From: Panulirus ornatus
Lineage: Eukaryota; Arthropoda; Malacostraca; Decapoda; Palinuridae
Reading direction: 5' to 3'
Assembly (NCBI RefSeq): GCF_036320965.1
Contig: NC_092269.1
Location: forward strand, 33,165,343-33,229,342
Length of the DNA stretch: 64,000 bases
Made by a program: the position numbers and the translations under genes. Below, piece by piece: positions 21,023-30,599 of this stretch. The notes beneath the pieces are model-generated. The model was not told the origin of the DNA. It was given only the letters and a program-made list of their open reading frames with translations, and ran no database searches. How positions within the stretch are numbered: the stretch's first letter is position 1; each line of letters opens with the position of its first letter.

Positions 21023-24019
21023 ATGGGAAACAGAAGAAGGAGTCACGCGGGGAGTGCTCATCCTCCTCAAAGGCTCAGAGTGGGGTGCCTAAATGTGTGT
21101 GGATGTAACCAAGATGTGAAAAAAGGAGAGATAGGTAGTATGTTTGAGGAAAGGAACCTGGATGTTTTGGCTCTGATTGAAACGAAGCTCAAGGGTAAAG
21201 GGGAAGAGTGGTTTGGAAATGTCTGGGGAGTGAAGTCAGGGGTTAGTGAGAGGACAAGAGCAAGGGAAGGAGTAGCAATACTCCTGAAACAGGAGTTGTG
21301 GGAGTATGTGATAGAATGTAAGAAAGTAAATTCTCGATTAATATGGGTAAAATTGAAAGTTGATGGAGAGAGGTGGGTGATTATTGGTGCATATGCACCT
21401 GGGCATGAGAAGAAAGATCATGAGAGGCAAGTGTTTTGGGAGCAGCTGAATGAGTGTGTTAGCGGTTTTGATGCACGAGACCGGGTTATAGTGATGGGTG
21501 ATTTGAATGCAAAGGTGAGTAATGTGGCAGTTGAGGGAATAATTGGTATGCATGGGGTGTTCAGTGTTGTAAATGGAAATGGTGAAGAGCTTGTAGATTT
21601 ATGTGCTGAAAAAGGACTGATGATTGGGAATACCTGGTTTAAAAAGCGAGATATACATAAGTATACTTATGTAAGTAGGAGAGATGGCCAGAGAGCATTA
21701 TTGGATTACGTGTTAATTGACAGGCGTGCGAAAGAGAGACTTTTGGATGTCAATGTGCTGAGAGGTGCAACTGGAGGGATGTCTGATCATTATCTTGTGG
21801 AGGCTAAGGTGAAGATTAGTATGGGTTTTCAGAAAAGAAGAGTTAATGTTGGGGTGAAGAAGGTGGTGAGAGTAAGTGAGCTTGGGAAGGAGACCTGTGT
21901 GAAGAAGTATCAGGAGAGACTGTGTACAGAATGGAAAAAGGTGAGAACAATGGAAGTAAGGGGAGTGGGGGAGGAATGGGATGTATTTAGGGAATCAGTG
22001 ATGGATTGCGCAAAAGATGCTTGTGGCATGAGAAGAGTGGGAGGTGGGCTGTTTAGAAAGGGTAGTGAGTGGTGGGATGAAGAAGTAAGAGTATTAGTGA
22101 AAGAGAAGAGAGAGGCATTTGGACGATTTTTGCAGGGAAAAAATGCAATTGAGTGGGAGAAGTATAAAAGAAAGAGACAGGAGGTCAAGAGAAAGGTGCA
22201 AGAGGTGAAAAAAAGGGCAAATGAGAGTTGGGGTGAGAGACTATCAGTAAATTTTAGGGAGAATAAAAAGATGTTCTGGAAGGAGGTAAATAGGGTGCGT
22301 AAGACAAGGGAGCAAATGGGAACTTCAGTGAAGGGCATAAATGGGGAGGTGATAACAAGTAGTGGTGATGTGAGAAGGAGATGGAATGAGTATTTTGAAG
22401 GTTTGTTGAATGTGTCTGATGACAGAGTGGCAGATATAGGGTGTTTGGGTCGAGGTGGTGTGCAAAGTGAGAGGGTTAGGGAAAATGATTTGGTAAACAG
22501 AGAAGAGGTAGTAAAAGCTTTGCGGAAGATGAAAGCCGGCAAGGCAGCAGGTTTGGATGGTATTGCAGTGGAATTTATTAAAAAAGGGGGTGACTGTATT
22601 GTTGACTGGTTGGTAAGGTTATTTAATGTATGTATGACTCATGGTGAGGTGCCTGAGGATTGGCGGAATGCGTGCATAGTGCCATTGTACAAAGGCAAAG
22701 GGGATAAGAGTGAGTGCTCAAATTACAGAGGTATAAGTTTGTTGAGTATTCCTGGTAAATTATATGGGAGGGTATTGATTGAGAGGGTGAAGGCATGTAC
22801 AGAGCATCAGATTGGGGAAGAGCAGTGTGGTTTCAGAAGTGGTAGAGGATGTGTGGATCAGGTGTTTGCTTTGAAGAATGTATGTGAGAAATACTTAGAA
22901 AAGCAAATGGATTTGTATGTAGCATTTATGGATCTGGAGAAGGCATATGATAGAGTTGATAGAGATGCTCTGTGGAAGGTATTAAGAATATTTGGTGTGG
23001 GAGGCAAGTTGTTAGAAGCAGTGAAAAGTTTTTATCGAGGATGTAAGGCATGTGTACGTGTAGGAAGAGAGGAAAGTGATTGGTTCTCAGTGAATGTAGG
23101 TTTGCGGCAGGGGTGTGTGATGTCTCCATGGTTGTTTAATTTGTTTATGGATGGGGTTGTTAGGGAGGTAAATGCAAGAGTCTTGGAAAGAGGGGCAAGT
23201 ATGAAGTCTGTTGGGGATGAGAGAGCTTGGGAAGTGAGTCAGTTGTTGTTCGCTGATGATACAGCGCTGGTGGCGGATTCATGTGAGAAACTGCAGAAGC
23301 TGGTGACGGAGTTTGGTAAAGTGTGTGGAAGAAGAAAGTTAAGAGTAAATGTGAATAAGAGCAAGGTTATTAGGTACAGTAGGGCTGAGGGTCAAGTCAA
23401 TTGGGAGGTGAGTTTGAATGGTGAAAAACTGGAGGAAGTGAAGTGTTTTAGATATCTGGGAGTGGATCTGTCAGCGGATGGAACCATGGAAGCGGAAGTC
23501 GATCATAGGGTGGGGGAGGGGGCGAAAATTTTGGGAGCCTTGAAAAATGTGTGGAAGTCGAGAACATTATCCCGGAAAGCAAAAATGGGTATGTTTGAAG
23601 GAATAGTAGTTCCAACAATGTTGTATGGTTGCGAGGCGTGGGCTATGGATAGAGTTGTGCGCAGGAGGATGGATGTGCTGGAAATGAGATGTTTGAGGAC
23701 AATGTGTGGTGTGAGGTGGTTTGATCGAGTAAGTAACGTAAGGGTAAGAGAGAGGTGTGGAAATAAAAAGAGCGTGGTTGAGAGAGCAGAAGAGAGTGTT
23801 TTAAAATGGTTTGGGCACATGGAGAGAATGAGTGAGGAAAGATTGACCAAGAGGATATATGTGTCGGAGGTGGAGGGAACGAGGAGAAGAGGGAGACCAA
23901 ATTGGAGGTGGAAAGATGGAGTGAAAAAGATTTTGTGTGATCGGGGCCTGAACATGCAGGAGGGTGAAAGGAGGGCAAGGAATAGAGTGAATTGGAGCGA
24001 TGTGGTATACAGGGGTTGA
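21023..24019 (+). CDS. LINE ORF: AP-endonuclease / reverse transcriptase polyprotein
   Basis: 998 residues from ATG at 21023 to TGA at 24017-24019. N-terminal AP-like endonuclease (about 18-275): N24 in CLNVCG, E53 in LIETKLKG, D160 and N162 in GDLNAK, D255-H256 in SDHYLV. RT core about 490-775: KAAGLDGIAVEF, NYRGISLLSIPGK, GFRSGRG, motif A FMDLEKAYDRV (D637), GLRQGCVMSPWLFN, motif C FADD (D745, D746). C-terminal region has YGCEAW, WFGHMERM and RRRGRPNWRW. All catalytic residues appear present and no frameshift is seen. The coding strand is strongly purine-rich, which opens long shadow frames on the minus strand. The endonuclease resembles the CFDP2/RTE group. Confidence 0.93.
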   Translation: MGNRRRSHAGSAHPPQRLRVGCLNVCGCNQDVKKGEIGSMFEERNLDVLALIETKLKGKGEEWFGNVWGVKSGVSERTRAREGVAILLKQELWEYVIECKKVNSRLIWVKLKVDGERWVIIGAYAPGHEKKDHERQVFWEQLNECVSGFDARDRVIVMGDLNAKVSNVAVEGIIGMHGVFSVVNGNGEELVDLCAEKGLMIGNTWFKKRDIHKYTYVSRRDGQRALLDYVLIDRRAKERLLDVNVLRGATGGMSDHYLVEAKVKISMGFQKRRVNVGVKKVVRVSELGKETCVKKYQERLCTEWKKVRTMEVRGVGEEWDVFRESVMDCAKDACGMRRVGGGLFRKGSEWWDEEVRVLVKEKREAFGRFLQGKNAIEWEKYKRKRQEVKRKVQEVKKRANESWGERLSVNFRENKKMFWKEVNRVRKTREQMGTSVKGINGEVITSSGDVRRRWNEYFEGLLNVSDDRVADIGCLGRGGVQSERVRENDLVNREEVVKALRKMKAGKAAGLDGIAVEFIKKGGDCIVDWLVRLFNVCMTHGEVPEDWRNACIVPLYKGKGDKSECSNYRGISLLSIPGKLYGRVLIERVKACTEHQIGEEQCGFRSGRGCVDQVFALKNVCEKYLEKQMDLYVAFMDLEKAYDRVDRDALWKVLRIFGVGGKLLEAVKSFYRGCKACVRVGREESDWFSVNVGLRQGCVMSPWLFNLFMDGVVREVNARVLERGASMKSVGDERAWEVSQLLFADDTALVADSCEKLQKLVTEFGKVCGRRKLRVNVNKSKVIRYSRAEGQVNWEVSLNGEKLEEVKCFRYLGVDLSADGTMEAEVDHRVGEGAKILGALKNVWKSRTLSRKAKMGMFEGIVVPTMLYGCEAWAMDRVVRRRMDVLEMRCLRTMCGVRWFDRVSNVRVRERCGNKKSVVERAEESVLKWFGHMERMSEERLTKRIYVSEVEGTRRRGRPNWRWKDGVKKILCDRGLNMQEGERRARNRVNWSDVVYRG

Positions 24020-24201
24020 CGTGCTGTCAGTGGATTGAATCAAGGCATGTGAAGCGTCCGGGGTAAACCATGGAAAGCTGTGTAGGTATGTATATTTGTG
24101 TGTGTGGACGTGTGTATGTACATGTGTATGGGGGGGGTTGGGCCATTTCTTTCGTCTGTTTCCTTGCGCTACCTCGCAATACGCGGGAGACAGCGACAAA
24201 G

Positions 24202-24204
<3 letters not shown>

Positions 24205-24258
<54 letters not shown>
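24205..24258 (+). repeat. poly(A) tail of the LINE
   Basis: 54 uninterrupted A after GACAGCGACAAAGTAT. It marks the 3' end of the retrotransposon insertion. Confidence 0.92.
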
Positions 24259-24261
<3 letters not shown>

Positions 24262-24829
24262 TTTTGTGTCTATATACATAAAGCAAAGTATTCATAACAG
24301 TTACAGTATGGGATATCTGTATTTCTGCCCTTTTGTAGTGTTTATGATGTATAAACACTGCATAACATTGAATACATTCACGTCAGTAGTAGTGTAAATA
24401 ATCCTGTAGTTTTTTTGTTTTTTTTTTCCTGCAAGCTTTGTCTGCCATATCTTGATCCAGAAAATTTGTGGTGAACACATTTTGATACTTTTTTAGAGTA
24501 ATGTTTCTGCATTTAAAGGATTTTGCAGCAGCATCTTGAAGTAGGAATGGTCTGTGTACATATATGCAAAATTCACCTACTAATATTCACAGATCTCTCC
24601 TCTCCCAACAAATACAACATGCTCAAAATATACACATGAGAATGACTCAACAAGGACTGAATAACTACTCTTCCAACTCAGTCTTAAACCACGCTACCAG
24701 ACATACAGCCATTTAAGACAACACTCTCCGTATGTACACAAGAAACTCATTTGCATTCCATTATTACCCATCACTCCACCATTACCATTTAGAGTCTTGA
24801 GCATGTTCAGCAATTATGTGAAGGGTAAG
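24259..24829. other. no gene seen
   Basis: AT-rich flank of the LINE. No exon, RNA gene or repeat recognised. Confidence 0.5.
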
Positions 24830-25160
24830 GTCAGTGTATTTTTTGTATGGATGCAAGTCTTGGGCCTCAAATACAAAGAAAAAGAAGCTGCATGCACTGG
24901 AAATGGAATGCCTAAGGACAATATGTAGCATTAGGCGAGTTGATATTGTGAGAAATGTGCTTAAGTGGTTCAGGAGTATGGATGAAGAGCATGAGGGAAG
25001 AGAGATTGACTGAGGTACAATGTTTCTAAGGCAGGAGTAGTAGTTGGAGATGGAAGGATAGAGTAAAGAGGGCTGGGTGGTATCTTGGCCCGAATATTGA
25101 GGGATGAGAAGCATTTATTGGTAGAACAGATGTATTGCTGACCAATATACTTCAAGTATG
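24830..25160 (+). mobile_element. decayed LINE C-terminal fragment
   Basis: FLYGCKSWA...KKLHALEMECLRTICSIRRV parallels LYGCEAWA...RMDVLEMRCLRTMCGVRW of the intact LINE. Around 24965-25020 the LKWFRSMDEEHEGREID segment parallels the WFGHMERM region with a deletion. The distal part (GGCCCGAATATTGAGGG) parallels the LINE end at 23945. Frame is broken. Confidence 0.75.
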
Positions 25161-27492
25161 GGAACTGTATTTGTGTTAATGTACAAAGACTGAATATACC
25201 CTTCATGTATGGTAGGTGCACAGTGACTTTTGGCTTACCCGGTATTTCATAAGAAGTAGATTAGATTTGAACATATTTCAGAAATAGCTAAAATATATGG
25301 TAATTCCAGAGCATCGAGAACCCCAAGAATTATTAGAAGATATTTCTCTCCAGGATTTCGGTAAGCTACTGTTTGATTGCACTGCCTGTGTTTGTAATAG
25401 AATATTTGTTAGTTTGAATACTTAGAATTTCTTGAGCATTAGGTTTATAGGTAGAAAATTAGTAAGATTAGGAAAAAGAATTGGGAAACAGTGGTTTAGT
25501 AGGAGAATTTTTGTATTGGATTACTGTGGTGGAACAGACATGTATAGATAATGGATGTAAGTTGCCGAAATGTATCTGAGAGAACTAATTAGTAATGATA
25601 AGAGGATAAATGATAAGAAGAGGCATGTGCAAGTGCAAAAGTTATCAATTAGAATGGAAATTATGATGTTTTAAGATAAATAAGTGCTTAATCTTTGTGA
25701 AAGGAACTTCCCCCAGATGGTGCCCTTTGTGGGTCTACTACACTCTACACTAACATTTCTGGTGAGGTTGGTAACTCTTCAGTATTACAATCATGCAAGA
25801 AAGTACCAAATTATACTCGCATGCACATTTGATACCTGGAACTATGCGAGGTTTTCAGATTGTTTTGTTAGTTAATTTTGTATGTATTATATGGAGATAA
25901 AGAAAAAGCTGAACCTTGGAAACAACATGCAGCATGGTCTGTGTATATGGAAATGCAGAAACTACTCAAGACCTTTAGATCATTTAAGGAAGTGTTGGAA
26001 CCAACCAGTTCCAACGTAATAATTGTTTATGAAGAACTCTGGGTAACCAAAGTACTTTTGAGACATTCCCTGATGCCAGAATGAATGTACACAGTTGATG
26101 TCATGGTAGACACCAGATGTGTTGGGTCACCAAAGGTATATAGAGGTCTTTCTTTCACTTGACACATTTTGCAAAAATGGCCACAAGAACTGACTGTTTC
26201 ACTCCTAACTCCCTAACTTTCTTAAGTGTATTTTCCAAATGCCAGCACACACACAATATCTATCTGTGAAAAGTCATTAGTGCTGCAGCAGCCATGGCTT
26301 GACATGAATTGGGATGCAAATGCACTTAATTTTTGATGCGAAGTACCTCCAGCTGTGAATGAAACAAGGGCTATTTTCCCAGGGAAATTTAATATTTTGG
26401 CTTTGTTGGTTCACAACCGTCATGTGGTTTACTGAACTGATCCATAACTGGGATCATGGATAGATGAAATCGATGTATGACTATATATGTCGTAAATAAA
26501 TATATGTATATTTATATATTACAAGGCAGATATGAGGAACTCTAAGATGTAATCTGGCTCCACATGAAATGACCTCCACCTTCATGTTATCGCTCACTTT
26601 GAAAATGAAAACACATCCAGTGTCATTTTCCAGAGCTTAAAAAGAACATAATTTAAACCAAACTTTCTCAGAAGCTGAAGTTTTGATAAAGATGCTGAAG
26701 CAAGGTATAAATATTAAGACTGGATGACAACTTATACTGAAATATATCATTCCAGAGTGCAACTGACCGGTTTCTATTGGAGGAACATATACGAACTACC
26801 AAACTTGTTAGTGTCTTTACAGAAGACCACTCTGATCCAAGGTGGTTTCATCATGGCCATGCGATACCAGTGATTGGTTCCAGGTCTAATGCACATGCTA
26901 GAATTGTGTTATGTCAATGCTACAAAATGAAAAAGTTCCATGTTGAAGAATTTTGCATAACACCGCAGGGTCATATCTTCTCTGAAATACTGTTGAAAGT
27001 TACCTATTGTCATTATACAAGAAAAGTTGTAATGCTTATCTGTAGACTTCAAGTCTGACAGCTTTATATGCAGCATGTGGTCTATTCATCCTCATTCTTG
27101 AATGTATTACAAACTGTTATTTCAGCTGTTGTACAAAGGGTTGGTACAAAATATGGGATATTATTAAAAAAAAAAATCAGGATTATGAGGTAGTCGATAT
27201 CTGATGATCAGTCATACATTTTAGATTTAGCGGTTGGAAATCACGAAAAACTAGGGAGTTCCATATTGAGAGTCGATCGAGGCTTGGCTATGGCCGTCGT
27301 CTTTGTTATGTGCATAAACTATAATTTTGGCACTTTAGAAATTCGTTATAAAATTTGCTAAGTATCTGAGGTGCAATATATCTAACACAGAAGACTGAAA
27401 AGAATTGGCACCCCTTGTCTCCAATGCTTATTTTGATTAGTGTGTCAAATTATCTATTCACTTATGTTTTGATTTGAACTCCATTTTCTTAG
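25161..27492. other. no gene recognised
   Basis: Frames of 60-93 codons occur (for example 26777-27058, +), but none has a recognisable domain or flanking splice pattern. AT repeats are scattered around 26490-26520. Confidence 0.4.
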
Positions 27493-27564
27493 GATGGACT
27501 TGGTGTTTACAGTTTCTCAAGCCACCCTGCTGAACCCCAACCAATGTCCAGTGTCATAGATTGA
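27493..27564 (+). other. possible orphan terminal exon
   Basis: A good acceptor (pyrimidine-rich, TTTTCTTAG ending at 27492) is followed by a phase-0 frame DGLGVYSFSSHPAEPQPMSS and VID, then TGA. The phase fits joining to the GoLoco exon of loco (donor 13805), so it could be an alternative 3' exon. There is no poly(A) hexamer close by, and it could be chance. Confidence 0.2.
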
Positions 27565-29184
27565 AACTTAGGCCTCGAAGGTAATATTTTTGATTACTAC
27601 ATGTTCACTGTAGCAATGAAGTGACGTAAGTCTTGTTGGTTTGTCATGGGCTGATGGCAAAGGCAGTCTGTTGGTAGCCTAGCTTGTATGTGCCTTTTCA
27701 TGGCATCGTATCTTCAACCATGTCTGTAGGAGGATTTGGCCAGTTTTCGTCCAACGTGGTAATGCTGTTGACCCCTCGAGCACGACCAAAATACTCTAAT
27801 ATGATGCCTAACCCAGGACCATATATAACTGGTGACCAACAGTTCTTCTTGCTCTACCTCTGGTTGAAGCTTTGAGGAAGCCGCAGGTTCCACAGCATCT
27901 CCCTGACCTCCTGATGGTCTTGCCATACCTCTGTAGTCTCAGATATTTGGCTGAGAACAGCGGTTAGAGTAAACCCTTACTTACGGTGCATTGGAGCCTG
28001 GAAACTTATGTAGATCATTATTTTACATATTTACCCTCATGCATCTATATTAGACATGTCTTCTACATAGTAAAATTTTCGTTATGATAAGATAAAATCT
28101 ATTAGTTATATAAACGTGTTGTCCCGTTAAGATAAGATTATGTATTTGATTAGTAAGAATTGCCATGTTACGTAGCTTCTAGCAATTATAGTGAATGTAC
28201 ATGTAAAAGTTTTCTTCACTTTCTTTTTTTCTTTAGGTACACCCAGTAGTTAACGGAGATAAAACTAATCTGTAGGAAAACCGATGCATGTTTTGTTTCT
28301 ATGGAGTTTGGGATGCTAGTTAATGAGCACTGAATTCGGGCTGTTATACGGAAATATACGTTTGCACAGAAGGGAAAAGGGCTGGAAAGAAAGTGTGTGT
28401 ACGAGAAAGACCATTGGCCTTATCTCAGTATTAGGAACGTACTTTCCACACAGACGATAGACAGACTGATATACACACAGAGACAGGAGGGTTATCACGT
28501 GAGGCCAACGATGCTCATGTTATACTCTTGTCAGCAGCGAGTTCCTCTAGCCAATGACAGCCACTGTAATACTTTTGTTTTCTGATGGTGAAAGCTCCAG
28601 TCACAGATTAAAGTCTGCATTTAATGTTCAAGGGAAGGCAAAATTAAAGGGTAGGAGTAATTGAGAGTTTTGAAGGATGTAGAAAATCTGCCGTCGAAAA
28701 AGAGACAGGTCTTAGTTGTTAGGAGAGACTTGAAGGGGTACTTCGAGGTGTGAGGAAAGAAATACACATGACAACAGCCCACCTTGCTGTTGCCAACGGT
28801 CTCATTAATCATGTAACAAGTCACTTGCCGACTGTTAGGTGGTCTATCCATTGATGGGGACAGAAGCAGAAATTATTGTCATATGGAGAAGAAAAAAGCG
28901 AATCAGGACTACGGTGTAAGGGCGCAAGTGGTTCATGTTTCGAGGTCAGATTGTGAGAATTATGTCTGATTGCCTTAAACTCCATATTCAGGCAAGTGTG
29001 CACAGCTGTAATCTCCCCAGATGTGAGGGCAGTACTCGATATAAGGTCGGATCGCTTCTTTGCTTAAGTGGAATAGATGCCTCCATATCTGCCTGCTTGT
29101 CTCTATTCAGCTTTGTCTGCCCCTCCCTGTGTTTGTGTATATGTACATATGTGTGCATGTCCCTCCTGTACCTTCCTCATTCTC
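27565..29184. other. no gene recognised
   Basis: Unique-looking sequence. Overlapping short frames on both strands around 27684-27926 have no recognised domain. Confidence 0.4.
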
Positions 29185-29296
29185 CTAGATTATCACTTGT
29201 CTTACCTTCCACATATTTGTCCCAGTAGGTCCCCCCCCCCCTAGATTTTCACTTGTCTTACTTCGCACATATTTGTCCCAGTACGTCCCCCTCCCC
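29185..29296. repeat. 56-bp tandem duplication
   Basis: CTAGATTATCACTTGTCTTA at 29185 recurs at 29241 (one base changed); both copies continue ACATATTTGTCCCAGTA and end in a C run. Two copies. Confidence 0.85.
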
Positions 29297-29739
29297 TCTA
29301 CTCCAATCCCAACTGGAGCATCCGTGATTCTGATTGGCTGAACGTAATCACGAAGCATTGTGTACTCCACTGACATTGGTTTATTGTCAAGTTCTTTTTC
29401 CCTGAAATTCCTCCGAGGACTCGGGATTAAAAGTACCGATGTCTGGTTTGTGGTGTATTTCGGATCTGTTTAAAGACCACTCTTTTATCTTATTGTTCCT
29501 GAATGTTCAGATATGATTAACACGGTATCAACTCGTATATCACCAAGTGTAAGTAACCCCGTCAACTTATAAACCACGGTGTGATTAAATGATTACCCCT
29601 TTTATTCTGGAGGCTGAACATGTAGGTCGTACAAGGTGACGGTAGTCTGTGAGCACGAGAGGGGTCACTCGGGCCTACAGTTAACACAAGTCACCGTGAG
29701 AACCCGTCTTGGGGGTCGATCAGACCAGAGAGAGGACGC

Positions 29740-30256
29740 ATCTCCTACCCTGCCGCCATCAACTGTTACTTCTCTTCCATTCTCCTCTCCGTCTTGCTTA
29801 TTCTTTATTCCACTCACACCTCTTATAAGAACCTCTTTCGACCTCCTTCTCCCCTGTTAATTCATCCTGTGTTCTCTCTGCTTCTGTATTCCGTTTCACT
29901 CTCGAGACTCTACCATCACACGAGTCTCTTCCATCTTTAATGTTTTCTAATTCCCACTTCTCCCGCGCCCTCAACGAGACCCTCCTCCCCATGGGCTGTT
30001 GTTTTCTGCCCTCCAGTCTCCTGTCCCCTACTGCAGATTACTCTTGCCCATCATCCCACTTTCCATTCTCCCCAGGTGTTCTCTCCCGACCACTCCATCT
30101 TCCACCCCCACCCCTTTCCCACCGTTCCACAGACCCCTGCCTCACCCCTTGAGCCTTACATTCACATGATGTGCTGGCCTGCCCACACACACTCGTCCTG
30201 CTCAGCTCTCCGCGAATTTATATTAGCGAGAGGCGGAACAGCTGGAGTGAAACAGA

Positions 30257-30340
<84 letters not shown>
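29740..30340. repeat. long pyrimidine-rich tract with (CT)n
   Basis: The plus strand is dominated by C and T for about 600 bp, culminating in an uninterrupted CT repeat at about 30259-30336. Leu-Ser and Glu-Arg frames here are artefacts of the repeat. Confidence 0.85.
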
Positions 30341-30394
30341 AATTATGGTCACCATTACTTTCGTTCCCGTGTTGCACCTGAGTCCGACGAAGGA

Positions 30395-30396
30395 CC

Positions 30397-30427
<31 letters not shown>

Positions 30428-30428
30428 A
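30395..30428. repeat. poly-C (19 nt) followed by (CA)n
   Basis: C run 30395-30413, then CACACA to about 30428. A (TG)n run follows at 30529-30546. Confidence 0.9.
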
Positions 30429-30599
30429 AGACGTCCATTGCCTTGGAAAGTTCCTCGCCAGACGCTCACGGAGATGCATTTATCCCTTCTGTATTCGCGG
30501 CACGATGTGCGCCATGGCTACCGTCATGGTGTGTGTGTGTGTGTGTTCTTATATTTGTGTAATAGTAGAGGGAGCTGCGGGAGGGAGGGGAAACTTTAG

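Larger units (their letters stand above)
20901..24258 (+). mobile_element. apparently intact single-ORF non-LTR retrotransposon (LINE, RTE-like)
   Basis: 5' end TATCCCTGGGGATA, a small palindrome, just after a microsatellite; ~120-nt 5' UTR, one 998-codon ORF, ~185-nt 3' UTR with a TG-rich stretch, a conserved tail (24149-24204) and 54 A (24205-24258). Total ~3.36 kb, the size of compact RTE-type elements. No target-site duplication can be resolved because the flanks are AT-repeat. The unbroken ORF and long A tail suggest recent insertion. Clade assignment is inferred from architecture; a poly(A) tail is less usual for RTE. Confidence 0.88.

Noticed and set aside
21910..22542. 210-codon open frame on the minus strand
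   Set aside because: Shadow of the purine-rich LINE coding strand; the translation is Ser/Leu/Phe/Thr-rich without a domain. The same holds for the minus-strand frames at 23503-23978.
24070..24397. Frames encoding long poly-lysine
   Set aside because: Produced by the LINE poly(A) tail read in different frames.
30076..30599. Leu-Ser repeat and Glu-Arg repeat frames on opposite strands
   Set aside because: Simple CT/GA microsatellite translated in different frames.
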